Of a stretch of DNA of 64,000 bases, positions 33,388 to 42,020 are shown piece by piece. A program made the position numbers and the translations under genes. Every line of letters starts with the position of its first letter. The stretch's first letter is position 1. The DNA comes from Dermatophilaceae bacterium Soc4.6 (GTDB lineage: Bacteria; Actinomycetota; Actinomycetes; Actinomycetales; Dermatophilaceae). The DNA is taken from NCBI GenBank assembly GCA_039889245.1, contig JAZGVH010000002.1, forward strand, positions 2,852,001 through 2,916,000. Direction: 5' to 3'. The notes under the pieces were generated by a model. The model was not told where the DNA came from, did not search any database, and was given only the letters and a program-made list of their open reading frames with translations.

Positions 33388-35817
33388 TTACCGCCCGGTC
33401 GGGGGGGCCCCACCGGCCGGGCCGGGCCCGTTGCCACCACTGACGAAGCCGGACCCGGGACCGGACGACGTGAAGATGTTGACGGTGCTCCCGACGGGGG
33501 CACCACCTCGCGGTGACGTCCCTGCCACGATCCCTGGCCGGTAGTTGGAGGCGATGCTGCCACCGACGACCACCTGGTAGCCCTGGGCCTGCAGGATGGA
33601 CGTGGCGGTGGCGACGGAGTAGCCGATCGGCGACGGACTGAAGGGCTGCGGGTCTCCGGTGGCGATCTTGGCCGAGGGCGCCGGGAAGTCGGCGTTGGGC
33701 TCGTTGCGCAGGGCGTAGTCCATGATGCCCTTCCAGACGGGAGCCGAGATGCTGGCGCCGAAGACCACGGGATATGGCCGGCCCGCGAGGTTGATGTTGT
33801 CGAGGGGGTACTTGGTGTCGAGCGGCGTGCCGGTCCACACAGCGGTCACGACCTGGGGGGTGAAACCGGCGTACCAGGTCTGCTTGTTGCCGTCGGACGT
33901 GCCGGTCTTGCCGGCCGCGATGTGTCCGTTGGCCAGGGCGCTGCCCGACGCCGTGCCGCCGGGCAGCAGCGTGGCCTTGGCGATCTGGGCCACACCGGCG
34001 GCGACGTCGGGGTCGATGACCTGCTTGCAGTTGTCCTTGCCCGGCGTCGGGACCTTGAGCGCCTTGCCCGCGCTGTCGGTGATGGACAGGATCGGGACCG
34101 GGGTGCACAGCTTGCCCTTGGCCGCGATGACCCCGTAGGCGCTGGCCACGGTCATGGGCGAGACCTCGGTGGCGCCGAGCACGATGGCCGACAGGTTGCG
34201 CGGCATCGGAGCGCCGATCGACTGGTGCATGCCCATGAGGTTCTCGGTGTCGCGCACGTTGCACGACCCGACCTGCTGGGCGAGCGCGATGAAGGCGGTG
34301 TTGACCGACTTCGCGGTGGCCTGGGTCAGCGTGAGGTTGCCGCCCTCGCCGTTCTGCTCGTTCTTGACCGGGCCGTAGGTCTCGGACCCCGACAGGCCAC
34401 AGTTCTCGGCCCCTCCCGGGAAGTCCTTCGAGGTGTAGGTGGTGGGGTTCCCCGGACCGGCTTCCCGGGCCTGCACCCGGGTGGTGATCGGCAGGCCCTG
34501 CTTGAGAGCCGTGACCAGGGCGAAGAGCTTGGCGGTGGAGCCGAACTGGAAGCCGCGGGACCCGCCGTACTGGTAGTCGACGGCGTAGTTGACCTGGGTG
34601 AAGTTCCACGGCTTGTTCTTGCCGCCCGGGTCGTAGGTGGTGTTCTGTGCGATGCCCCGCACCCCACCGGTGTTGGGGTCGAGGGTCACGGCGGCCGACC
34701 CGATCCGGATGCCGCGCTGCTCGTTGCCCTCGGGCACGCGCTGCTCGATCTGCTGCTTCATGGCCTGGGCCAGCCCGGGCTCGAGCGTTGTCTTGATGGT
34801 CAGGCCACCGTTGTAGATCTTGGTCTCGCGGTCCTTCTGGGTCTTGCCCAGCACGGCCATCTGCGGGCTCGTGAGGAGGTACTGCAGCGCGTACTCGCAG
34901 AAGTAGGCGAACTGCCCCGATCCGGCGCACGAGCTCAGCGGCGCCGTCACCTTGAGCGTCTTGGCGATCGGCGTCCGCCGGGCCGCGTCGTGGTCCTTCT
35001 TGGAGACCAGCTTGAGCTCGAGCATCCGGTCGAGCACCACGTTGCGGCGGGCCTGGGCCCGGACAGGGAAGTTGACCGGGTCGGTCGTGCTCGGGTTCTG
35101 CACCAGACCGGCCAGGGTGGCCGACTCGACGAGGTTGAGGGTCTTGGCGGAGTGGCCGAAGTAGCGCCTCGACGCGGCCTCGACGCCGTAGGTCTGGTCG
35201 CCGTAGTAGCTGATGTTGAAGTAGCCCTGCAGGATCTGGTCCTTGGTCAGCGACTTCTCCAGCTGGATGGAGTACTTGAGCTCCTGGAGCTTTCGCGTGT
35301 AGGCGGCCAGACCGCGCTGGGTGGCCGCGGCGTCGGCCGCGGCCTTGTCGCCCTTCTTGATCGCGGTCTCCTGCAGCAGCAGCTTGACGTACTGCTGGGT
35401 GAGGGTCGAGCCACCCTGCACGGTGCCCTGCGCGTTGGAGACGACCGCGCGCACGAGGCCGCGGGTGTCGAGCCCGCCGTGCTCGTAGAAGCGACTGTCC
35501 TCGATGGCGACCTGGGCCTTGCGCATCAGGGGCGAGACCGCCGACAGCGGCACGATGACGCGGTTCTGGTCGTAGGGCGTGGCCAGCAGCTTGCCGTCGG
35601 CGGCGATGATGCGCGACTGCTGCGAGAGCGGGGCGGCGGTGAACGAGTCGGGCAGGGAGTCGAAGACGTCGATGCCCGAGCGGGCGGCCGTGCCCACGGC
35701 CCCGACGGCCGGGATGGCCACGCCCGCGGCCAGCAGCCCCATCACCATCGCTGTGGCCACGAAAGCCCCGAGGAGGCTGATGACGCTCGCGATGTTCGTC
35801 GTTCGTCCTGCGCGCAT
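33388..35817 (-). CDS. ponA: Class A penicillin-binding protein with PASTA domain
   Basis: This 809-residue bifunctional cell-wall enzyme has an N-terminal membrane anchor (about 10-35), a GT51 transglycosylase with AIEDSRFYEHGGLD (catalytic Glu106) and GGSTLTQQYVK, and a transpeptidase with the active-site Ser in STAK (427-430), SVN (504-506) and KTGT (637-640). One PASTA domain lies at about 720-775, and the C-terminus is a Gly/Pro-rich tail. It polymerises lipid II and cross-links peptidoglycan outside the membrane. ATG 35817 fits the usual short cytoplasmic tail. It is similar to PonA1/PonA2-type proteins. Confidence 0.93.
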   Translation of the reverse strand: MRAGRTTNIASVISLLGAFVATAMVMGLLAAGVAIPAVGAVGTAARSGIDVFDSLPDSFTAAPLSQQSRIIAADGKLLATPYDQNRVIVPLSAVSPLMRKAQVAIEDSRFYEHGGLDTRGLVRAVVSNAQGTVQGGSTLTQQYVKLLLQETAIKKGDKAAADAAATQRGLAAYTRKLQELKYSIQLEKSLTKDQILQGYFNISYYGDQTYGVEAASRRYFGHSAKTLNLVESATLAGLVQNPSTTDPVNFPVRAQARRNVVLDRMLELKLVSKKDHDAARRTPIAKTLKVTAPLSSCAGSGQFAYFCEYALQYLLTSPQMAVLGKTQKDRETKIYNGGLTIKTTLEPGLAQAMKQQIEQRVPEGNEQRGIRIGSAAVTLDPNTGGVRGIAQNTTYDPGGKNKPWNFTQVNYAVDYQYGGSRGFQFGSTAKLFALVTALKQGLPITTRVQAREAGPGNPTTYTSKDFPGGAENCGLSGSETYGPVKNEQNGEGGNLTLTQATAKSVNTAFIALAQQVGSCNVRDTENLMGMHQSIGAPMPRNLSAIVLGATEVSPMTVASAYGVIAAKGKLCTPVPILSITDSAGKALKVPTPGKDNCKQVIDPDVAAGVAQIAKATLLPGGTASGSALANGHIAAGKTGTSDGNKQTWYAGFTPQVVTAVWTGTPLDTKYPLDNINLAGRPYPVVFGASISAPVWKGIMDYALRNEPNADFPAPSAKIATGDPQPFSPSPIGYSVATATSILQAQGYQVVVGGSIASNYRPGIVAGTSPRGGAPVGSTVNIFTSSGPGSGFVSGGNGPGPAGGAPPTGR

Positions 35818-36076
35818 ACGGCAAGGGTAACCCGCACCACTGACCCCCTCCTGACCTGCGCAGGGGGTGCTGTGAGACCGGTGGGTGCTGCCTGTGGGCG
35901 GGATGACTAGTTAATCGGGCCCCACCGAACCATCCCATCGGAGCATGGGCACGGGGCGACGGGGAGCCTAGATTTGAGGTGGCGCCGGACTGCTCAGGGG
36001 TGAGCGGCCGGTGGGGGCCCGGGTCAGGATGATCCGGTGCCTGGGGACCATCTGGGGACAATCAAGGGGAACGCAC

Positions 36077-36436
36077 ATGACGACCACGACCATCGGCTCC
36101 ACCGGGAGCCCGCAGGACTTCAGCGGACCGCGCCCGGGCCTGCAGGCCGACTGGGCCCCGCTCGGCAACTGCGTCAAGAGCGACCCGGACGCACTCTTCG
36201 TCCGCGGGGCCGCCCAGCAGCAGGCCAAGCTCATCTGCCAGCGCTGCCCCGTCGTCGCCGAGTGCCTCGCCGACGCCCTCGACAACACCACCGAGTTCGG
36301 CGTCTGGGGTGGCATGACCGAGCGTGAGCGCCGCGCCATGCTGCGCCGCCACCCCCGGGTCGCCTCCTGGTGGATCCTCTTCAACGAGCACCGCCAGCAG
36401 GGCACTGCCGCCCCGTCGGGGGCCCGCACCTTCTGA
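36077..36436 (+). CDS. WhiB-family iron-sulfur transcription factor
   Basis: This 119-residue protein has the four Cys ligands for a [4Fe-4S] cluster (NCVKSD near residue 33, then CQRCPVVAEC) and the WhiB turn GVWGGMTERERRAM. A basic C-terminal helix follows (LRRHPRVASWWI). WhiB-like proteins act with the primary sigma factor at selected promoters. ATG 36077 has AAGGGGAACGC upstream. Its place between ponA and the ArsA-like pair matches the WhiB1/WhiB2-type neighbourhood in actinobacteria, but the subtype is uncertain. Confidence 0.93.
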   Translation: MTTTTIGSTGSPQDFSGPRPGLQADWAPLGNCVKSDPDALFVRGAAQQQAKLICQRCPVVAECLADALDNTTEFGVWGGMTERERRAMLRRHPRVASWWILFNEHRQQGTAAPSGARTF

Positions 36437-36467
36437 CCGCTCGGGCGCATCGCGCCCGTGACGGTCA
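36434..36467 (+). terminator. Hairpin at the end of the whiB gene
   Basis: CGGGCGC (36442-36448), loop ATC, GCGCCCG (36452-36458) makes a 7-pair stem. Outside it TGACC (36434-36438) and GGTCA (36463-36467) can add pairs. It starts at the whiB stop codon. Confidence 0.5.
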
Positions 36468-36527
36468 GGGGACGAGGTCCCGCCGAGGGCGCCGGCCGTG
36501 GGGGGCGTCGCCGCAGGAGTGACCTCA

Positions 36528-36590
36528 TCCGCCTCACGAGGCGGAAGCCGTGCACGCGAGCAGGGCCCCACCGCCCGCCGCGTGCACGGC
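36528..36590. terminator. Two inverted repeats in the whiB/ArsA convergent gap
   Basis: TCCGCCTC-AC-GAGGCGGA (36528-36545) is a tight 8-pair stem. GCCGTGCACGCG (36547-36558) and CGCGTGCACGGC (36579-36590) are exact 12-base inverted arms around 20 bases. The gap lies between convergent genes, so these probably terminate transcription from one or both sides. Confidence 0.5.
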
Positions 36591-36647
36591 CTTGTCGTCG
36601 TACGGCGTGCTCCCGGGTCCCGTGGCCTCGTGGCCCGGGTCGTCGCC

Positions 36648-37859
36648 TCAGGCGCCGGCGAGCGACGCGCCGACGGAGCGCAGCCCGGCGAGGTCGTGCA
36701 CGTCCTCGGCGAGCGCCGGCACCTCGACCACCGGGGTCGTCGGGTGCCCGGCAGAGAAGCGGTCGGTGAGGTTGCGCTGGCGCGCGGACGCCTCGGCCAC
36801 CCCGGCGTGCACCGTGAGCAGGGCGGCCGTGAGCAGGTCGCCCGCCTCGGTCAGCTGCTCGGCGGCCGCCCGGGACCGGCCCGCGCTCAGGCCCCGGGCC
36901 GCCATGGACTGCACCCGGTTGACCACGAGCCCGCTCAGCGGCATGCCGTCGGCGCTCAGCCGGTCGACGAAGAACGACGCCTCGCGCAGCGCGTCTCGCT
37001 CGGGCGCCGCGACGACGACGAAGGCGGTCGACCCCTGCTTGAGCAGGGCGTAGGTCTGGTCAGCCCGCTCGCGGAACCCGCCGAACATCGTGTCGAGGGC
37101 CCCGACGAAGGTCTGCACGTCCCGAAGCATGTCGCCGCCGAGCACCTTCGACATCGTGGACGACACGAGGTTGACGCCGGCGTTGAAGACCTTGAGGTAG
37201 GCCCGGCCGCCCGCCTTGGCCGGGGCGGTCAGCAGCCGCAGGAAGCGGCCGTCGAGGAAGGACCCCAGCCGCGACGGCGCGTCGAGGAAGTCGAGGGCCG
37301 AGCGGGACGGCGGCGTGTCGACGATGATGAGGTCCCACGTGCCCTCGGCGTCGGACTGGGCCCGCAGCTGGCCGAGCTTCTCCATCGCCATGTACTCCTG
37401 CGTGCCCGCGAACGAGCTGGAGACGGCCTGGTAGAACGGGTTGGCCAGAATCTGCTCGGCCTTGTCGGGCGTCGAGTGCGCGAGCACGACGTCGTCGAAG
37501 GTGCGCTTCATGTCGAGCATCATCGCGTCGAGGCGACCGCCGGCCGCGAGGTCGAGACCCACGACGGGTCGGGGCTGGTTGTCGAGCTCGGTCAGCCCGA
37601 GTGACTGGGCCAGCCGACGGGCCGGGTCGATCGTCAGCACGACGACGCTGCGGCCCTGCTCGGCCGCCCGCACCCCGAGGGCGGCGGCAGTCGTCGTCTT
37701 GCCCACGCCGCCCGACCCGCAGCAGACGATGACGCGGGTGCCGCGGTCGGCGAGCAGCGCGTCGACGTCGAGGCGGGGCGCCGCCGCCCGAGCGGCGGGA
37801 CCGGCGGGCGCCTTGCGGGAGCCGGCCGCGCCCGCACGGCGCACACGGGGAGGGGTCAC
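36648..37859 (-). CDS. ArsA/GET3-family ATPase, second of a pair
   Basis: This 403-residue P-loop ATPase has a deviant Walker A CCGSGGVGKTTTAAALG at about residue 50, VVVLTIDPARRLAQSLG (switch-like DPA) and IIVDTPPSRSALDFLDAP. The N-terminal 40 residues are basic and Ala/Pro-rich. Its GTG start overlaps the upstream paralogue's stop, so the two are coupled. In actinobacteria this pair lies next to whiB and is thought to work as a heterodimeric relative of the arsenite/GET3 ATPases. No arsenic genes are near, so arsenite transport is unlikely. The true client is unknown. Confidence 0.88.
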   Translation of the reverse strand: MTPPRVRRAGAAGSRKAPAGPAARAAAPRLDVDALLADRGTRVIVCCGSGGVGKTTTAAALGVRAAEQGRSVVVLTIDPARRLAQSLGLTELDNQPRPVVGLDLAAGGRLDAMMLDMKRTFDDVVLAHSTPDKAEQILANPFYQAVSSSFAGTQEYMAMEKLGQLRAQSDAEGTWDLIIVDTPPSRSALDFLDAPSRLGSFLDGRFLRLLTAPAKAGGRAYLKVFNAGVNLVSSTMSKVLGGDMLRDVQTFVGALDTMFGGFRERADQTYALLKQGSTAFVVVAAPERDALREASFFVDRLSADGMPLSGLVVNRVQSMAARGLSAGRSRAAAEQLTEAGDLLTAALLTVHAGVAEASARQRNLTDRFSAGHPTTPVVEVPALAEDVHDLAGLRSVGASLAGA

Positions 37860-38875
37860 GACACCATCCCCTGACCCAGCAGCAGGTCGGCGAGCTCGCG
37901 GATCGCCGAGACGTCGATCCCGTCGGTAAGGGCCGGCAGCGAGAAGACCGGCATGCCCAGCTCGTCGACCCTCGTGCGCAGCTCGGTCTCGAGAGCGACC
38001 CGCCTCGCGTGGTCGCGGGCCTCGGTGACCAGACCGTCGACCACGACGTCGGTGGTGGCCAGCCCGGCCGTCTCGAGCCCGGCCCGGATGGCGTCGCGGT
38101 CGACCCGCCCGCGGGCGGCCGCGCGCAGCTGCCGGTCGGGCAGGATGGGTGGGCGCACCTGGTTGACGACGACGGCACCCACGGGCATCCGGGCTGCGCG
38201 CAGGTCGGCGACGGAGTCGGCGGTCTCCTGCACCGGCATGTCCTCGAGCAGCGTGACGACGTGCACGACACTCTGGCCCGAGCGGAGCATGTTGGTGATC
38301 GAGTCGGCTTGCCCCTTGATCGGGCCCATCCGGGCGAGGTCGGCGACCTCCTCGTTGACCGACAGGAAGCGCACCACCCGGCCGGTGGGCGGGGCGTCGA
38401 GCACGATCGCGTCGTAGACCATGTCGCCCTCGACGGGGTCGGTGCGGCGGCCGTCCTTGTGGCGACGGTTCGCCTCGTAGACCTTGCCGATGAGCAGCAC
38501 GTCGCGCACTCCGGGGGCGATCGTCGTCGCGAAGTCGATCGCCCCGAAGCGCTCGAGCACCCCTCCGGCGCGGCCGAGCTTGTAGAAGATCTGGAGGTAC
38601 TCCAGCAGCGCGGCCTTGGCGTCGACCGACAGGCCCATGACCTCTCCACCACCGGGCGCGCGGGCGAGGCGGGTCTCGGCGATCGACAGCGGCCCCACGT
38701 CGAAGGTCTGGCTCAGGCCCTGTCGGCCCTCGACCTCGACCAGCAGCACCCGCTTGCCGCCCGACGCCAGCGCCAGCGCGAGGGCAGCCGCGACGGTGGT
38801 CTTGCCCGTGCCGCCCTTGCCCGTCACGACGTGCAGGCGTGCCCGGGCCCAGGGCAGGGAGGAGGGGTCGGGCAT
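37856..38875 (-). CDS. ArsA/GET3-family ATPase, first of a pair
   Basis: This 339-residue P-loop ATPase has Walker A VTGKGGTGKTTVAAALALAL near residue 17, VLLVEVEGRQGLSQ (switch I-like) and IVLDAPPTGRVVRFL (switch II). The first Lys of the deviant P-loop (GKGG) is present, as needed for a dimeric ATPase. It is the upstream gene of the coupled pair and probably forms a heterodimer with the next protein. ATG 38875 is the natural start. Confidence 0.88.
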   Translation of the reverse strand: MPDPSSLPWARARLHVVTGKGGTGKTTVAAALALALASGGKRVLLVEVEGRQGLSQTFDVGPLSIAETRLARAPGGGEVMGLSVDAKAALLEYLQIFYKLGRAGGVLERFGAIDFATTIAPGVRDVLLIGKVYEANRRHKDGRRTDPVEGDMVYDAIVLDAPPTGRVVRFLSVNEEVADLARMGPIKGQADSITNMLRSGQSVVHVVTLLEDMPVQETADSVADLRAARMPVGAVVVNQVRPPILPDRQLRAAARGRVDRDAIRAGLETAGLATTDVVVDGLVTEARDHARRVALETELRTRVDELGMPVFSLPALTDGIDVSAIRELADLLLGQGMVS

Positions 38876-38988
38876 ACGTCAAATCTAGTGCCGCCCGATT
38901 CGGGCGTCCCGCAGACCCCGCCACCGACGGGCCGTCAGCAGGAGAGATGGGTCACCCGGGCCGTCACCACCTGCCTACGCTGACCGGT

Positions 38989-39666
38989 GTGACAAACGAC
39001 CTCAGCGCCCTGACGGGCCGTGACTTCGCCGCCGTGCTCTTCGACATGGACGGCACGCTCATCGACTCGACCCCGGCCGTCGGGCGCTGCTGGGCCCGGT
39101 TGGCGCAGGAGGAGGGCATCGACCCCGCCCGCTTCGAGGGGCGGCACGGGATCCCGGCCCGCACCACGGTCGAGGCGCTGCTGCCGCCCGACCGCTGGGA
39201 TGCCGCGACCGCCCGCCTCACCCAGCTCGAGATCGACGACACCGACGGCGTGGTCCTGCTGCCGGGGGCCGCGGAGGCGTTGGCCGCCCTGGCCCCGCAG
39301 GGCAGGTCGGCCATCGCGACCTCGTGCACGCGCGACCTCGCGCGGGCGCGACTGCGGGCGAGCGGGCTGGTCGCGCCCGCGGTGGTGGTGACGGTCGACG
39401 ACGTCGAGAGGGGGAAGCCGCACCCCGATCCCTTCGTCGAGGCGGCCCGGCGGCTCGGGGCCGACCCGGCCGACTGCCTCGTCGTCGAGGACGCCCCCGG
39501 GGGTCTGCGCGCCGGCCGGGCGGCCGGGTGCGCGACCCTCGCGGTGGTCACCACCAGCACCGCACAGGAGCTGTCGGTCGACGACCTCGCCGACGCCGTG
39601 GTCGGCGACCTGTCGGCCGTGCGCTTCGCGGTCGTGGACGGGCGGGTGCGGGTCAGCCCCGCGTGA
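38989..39666 (+). CDS. HAD-superfamily phosphatase (beta-phosphoglucomutase/sugar phosphatase-like)
   Basis: This 225-residue protein has HAD motifs I (VLFDMDGTLIDSTPAV, nucleophile and acid/base Asp), II (IATSCT), III (GKPHPDPF) and IV (VVEDAPGGLRAG), with the small alpha-helical cap of subclass I between I and II. It is closest in pattern to sugar-phosphate phosphatases of the DOG1/HxpA kind. GTG 38989 was chosen because longer readings enter the promoter. The end overlaps the convergent hydrolase gene by 14 bases. Confidence 0.85.
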   Translation: MTNDLSALTGRDFAAVLFDMDGTLIDSTPAVGRCWARLAQEEGIDPARFEGRHGIPARTTVEALLPPDRWDAATARLTQLEIDDTDGVVLLPGAAEALAALAPQGRSAIATSCTRDLARARLRASGLVAPAVVVTVDDVERGKPHPDPFVEAARRLGADPADCLVVEDAPGGLRAGRAAGCATLAVVTTSTAQELSVDDLADAVVGDLSAVRFAVVDGRVRVSPA

Positions 39667-40429
39667 GGTCCTCGAGCACCTCGACGACGGCTGCGTAGGC
39701 GGCGTGGTCGGGGTCGATGACGACCATGTGGTCGGCGCCGTCGAGCTCGACCAGCCGCACGGGGGCGTGGGGCTGCGTCGAGGCGGCGACCTTCGCGGCG
39801 TACGAGCGGGAGACCTCGAGGGGCACCGTGTCGTCGGCGGTGCCGTGCACCAGCACGACCGGCACGGCGGGCGTGGTCATCGCGGGGTCGGCGGCGGCGA
39901 GCGGGTCGGCTGCGTCGGCGGCGGGCGGGCCGCCGAGGAAGTCGGCCACCGCGCCGTCGCCCATGCCGAGCTCGACACCGCGCACGAGGTCGACGCAGCC
40001 CGCGAGGCTGACGGCGCCCCGCAGGCCGAGGGCCCACGGCTGCGAGGCGGCGAGGGTGACGAGGTGGCCACCGGCCGAGTGGCCGAGGAGCACCGTGGGC
40101 GTCGGGAGCGTCGCGTCGGCGCGCACGGCGGCGATCGCGGCGGTCACGTCGTCGACCGTGCCCGGCCAGCCACCGCCGGGCATGCCCACCCGGCGATACT
40201 CGACGACCGCGACGTGGAAGCCGCGGTCGGCCAGGCCCTGCGCCTGGGGCGCCGCGTGCGCGCGGTCGAAGGACGCGCGCCAGAAGCCGCCGTGCACGAC
40301 GACGACGGTGACGCCGCGGGTGTCGTCCGCGGTGGTGGTGGGCTCGCGCACGTCGTAGACCTGCGCGGGGTCGTCGCCGTAGGAGGTGGTGCGGCTGGCG
40401 GGGTGGGGGGCGGAGGCATCGGCGGGCAT
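39653..40429 (-). CDS. Alpha/beta hydrolase (kynurenine formamidase/carboxylesterase-like)
   Basis: This 258-residue protein has the oxyanion motif VVHGGFWRASFDR, the nucleophile elbow LLGHSAGGHLVTLA, the acid Asp in VLVHGTADDTVP and the His in ELDGADHMVV. HGGFW and the short length resemble bacterial kynurenine formamidases and BD-FAE-type esterases. No tryptophan-degradation genes are near, so the substrate is open. ATG 40429 was used. Confidence 0.8.
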   Translation of the reverse strand: MPADASAPHPASRTTSYGDDPAQVYDVREPTTTADDTRGVTVVVVHGGFWRASFDRAHAAPQAQGLADRGFHVAVVEYRRVGMPGGGWPGTVDDVTAAIAAVRADATLPTPTVLLGHSAGGHLVTLAASQPWALGLRGAVSLAGCVDLVRGVELGMGDGAVADFLGGPPAADAADPLAAADPAMTTPAVPVVLVHGTADDTVPLEVSRSYAAKVAASTQPHAPVRLVELDGADHMVVIDPDHAAYAAVVEVLEDLTRG

Positions 40430-40495
40430 CCCCCGACGCTAACGCGGGCGCCCGGGGTGGCGCGCAGCGTGCGACGGGCCGATATGGTGCGAGGC

Positions 40496-40648
40496 ATGAC
40501 CAAGTGGGAGTACTCGACCGTGCCGCTCATCGTGCACGCGACCAAGCAGATCCTCGACCAGTGGGGAGAGGACGGTTGGGAGCTCGTGCAGGTGCTGCAG
40601 GGCGACGGTGGCAACCTCGTGGCCTACCTCAAGCGGGCGAAGGCCTGA
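40496..40648 (+). CDS. Small DUF4177-type protein (50 aa)
   Basis: MTKWEYSTVPLIVHATKQIL, then DQWGEDGWELVQVLQ and a basic end: this is the standard pattern of short DUF4177 proteins (WEYxxVP ... DGWELV). It sits directly before the RidA-like gene with a one-base stop/start overlap (TGATG), a conserved pairing in actinobacteria. The function is unknown. Confidence 0.85.
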   Translation: MTKWEYSTVPLIVHATKQILDQWGEDGWELVQVLQGDGGNLVAYLKRAKA

Positions 40649-41121
40649 TGTCGGCCGTCGAGGACCGGCTGGCCGAGCTCGGGCTGGTCGTGCCGGAGGT
40701 CGTGCCCCCGGTCGCGGCCTACGTGCCCGCCGTCCGGCACGGCGACCTGGTCTACGTCTCGGGGCAGCTGCCCATGGTCTCCGGCGTGATGCCGGCGACC
40801 GGCAAGGTCGGTGACGGTCACGGCCTCGTGCCGCCGGCTGACGCGCAGGCGCTCGCCCAGGTCTGTGCACTCAACGGCATCGCCGCGGTCAAGGCCGTCA
40901 TCGGCGACCTCGACAAGGTCGTGCGGGTGGTCAAGCTCGTCGGCTTCGTCGCCTCCGACCCGTCGTTCACGGGCCAGCCGGGCGTCGTCAACGGTGCGAG
41001 CGAGCTGATGGGCAAGGCCTTCGGCGAGGCGGGAGTGCACGCCCGCTCCGCCGTGGGCGTCGTCGCGCTGCCGCTCGACGCTCCCGTCGAGGTCGAGCTC
41101 GTCGTCGCCGTCCGCGACTGA
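40648..41121 (+). CDS. RidA-family protein (Rid2/YjgH-like)
   Basis: This 157-residue protein has VRHGDLVYVSGQLPMVSG near the N-terminus, a central ALNGIAAVKAVIGDLDKVVR and the end RSAVGVVALPLDAPVEVELV. These are RidA/YjgF features, with the long form typical of Rid1-3 branches. The catalytic Arg of classic RidA (RxxVxxx near residue 105) is not present: the aligned position reads HARSAVGV, keeping Arg-Ser. It would hydrolyse reactive enamines/imines if active. It is coupled to the upstream small gene. Confidence 0.87.
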   Translation: MSAVEDRLAELGLVVPEVVPPVAAYVPAVRHGDLVYVSGQLPMVSGVMPATGKVGDGHGLVPPADAQALAQVCALNGIAAVKAVIGDLDKVVRVVKLVGFVASDPSFTGQPGVVNGASELMGKAFGEAGVHARSAVGVVALPLDAPVEVELVVAVRD

Positions 41122-41156
41122 CGCGGCTGCCCCACCGACACCCTCCACACGCCCGT

Positions 41157-41981
41157 ATGCCGCTGCGCGAGTTCCCCTTCGCCCGTCTCGACGCGCGGGC
41201 GCGAGCCTGGCTGTCGGGGGAGGCCGGTGAGCCGCCGCCGGTGCGCTACGCCGCCACGGTGATGCTCGTGCGCGACGGGGTCAGCGGCGTCGAGGTCTTC
41301 ATGCTGCGGCGGGTGTCGTCGATGGAGTTCGCCCCGCGGGCCTGGGTCTTCCCCGGCGGCGGGGTCGACCCCCGCGACGACGCGCCGGACCTGCCCTGGG
41401 CTGGCCCCAGCGCCACCGAGTGGGCGCAGCGGCTCGGGTGCGACGAGTCGCTCGCGCGATCGATGGTCGCCGCGGCGGTGCGTGAGGTCTTCGAGGAGTG
41501 CGGGGTGCTCCTGGCCGGGCCGACCGCCGACACCGTCGTCGCCGACCTGCGGGCACCCGAGTGGGACGACGAGCGGGCAGCGCTGCTGGCCCGCGAGCAG
41601 TCGCTCTCGCAGCTGCTGCTGCGGCGCGGGCTGGTGCTGCGCTCCGACCTGCTCGGGGTGCGGGCCCGCTGGGTGACACCGCCGTTCGAGCCGCGACGCT
41701 ACGACACCTTCTTCTTCTCCGCGCTGCTGCCCGAGGGCCAGGTGCCCGACGACGACACCACCGAGGCCGATGTGGCCGACTGGACGGTGCCGGGGGTGCT
41801 GCTCGAGCAGCTGGCCACCGGGGCCGCGATGATGCTGCCGCCGACGGTCGTCTGCGTCGAGTCGGTCGCCGCGGCGACGTCGGCCGCTGGCTTCGTGGCG
41901 CAGTCGGGCTCGATGCGGGCGATCGAGCCCCGGCTGGTCGAGGTCGACGGCCGGGTCGTGATGCAGGCCGACCTGCCCTGA
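41157..41981 (+). CDS. NUDIX hydrolase, NUDT7/19-like with insertion
   Basis: This 274-residue protein has WVFPGGGVDPRDD, and after about 35 extra residues AAVREVFEECGVLLAG, so the NUDIX box (G-x5-E-x7-REVxEExGV) is split by an insert as in NUDT19-type proteins. The REVFEECG residues for Mg binding are all present. Such enzymes usually cleave CoA or acyl-CoA derivatives. The gene follows ridA and precedes an MBL hydrolase gene in the same direction, a common actinobacterial order. Confidence 0.85.
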   Translation: MPLREFPFARLDARARAWLSGEAGEPPPVRYAATVMLVRDGVSGVEVFMLRRVSSMEFAPRAWVFPGGGVDPRDDAPDLPWAGPSATEWAQRLGCDESLARSMVAAAVREVFEECGVLLAGPTADTVVADLRAPEWDDERAALLAREQSLSQLLLRRGLVLRSDLLGVRARWVTPPFEPRRYDTFFFSALLPEGQVPDDDTTEADVADWTVPGVLLEQLATGAAMMLPPTVVCVESVAAATSAAGFVAQSGSMRAIEPRLVEVDGRVVMQADLP

Positions 41982-42020
41982 CGGGCCCCGCGTCGGGTGA
42001 CCCACGGCTAGGGTCGCCGG

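Noticed and set aside
32444-36061. A 1205-codon open frame on the minus strand across the PBP region
   Set aside because: It lies in another frame of the class A PBP gene on the same strand, gives Arg/Pro/Gly/His-rich sequence without domains, and the true frame has all PBP motifs.
36648-38875. Arsenic resistance operon
   Set aside because: There is no ArsB, ArsC, ArsD or ArsR gene; the ArsA-like pair next to whiB is a conserved actinobacterial arrangement of other function.
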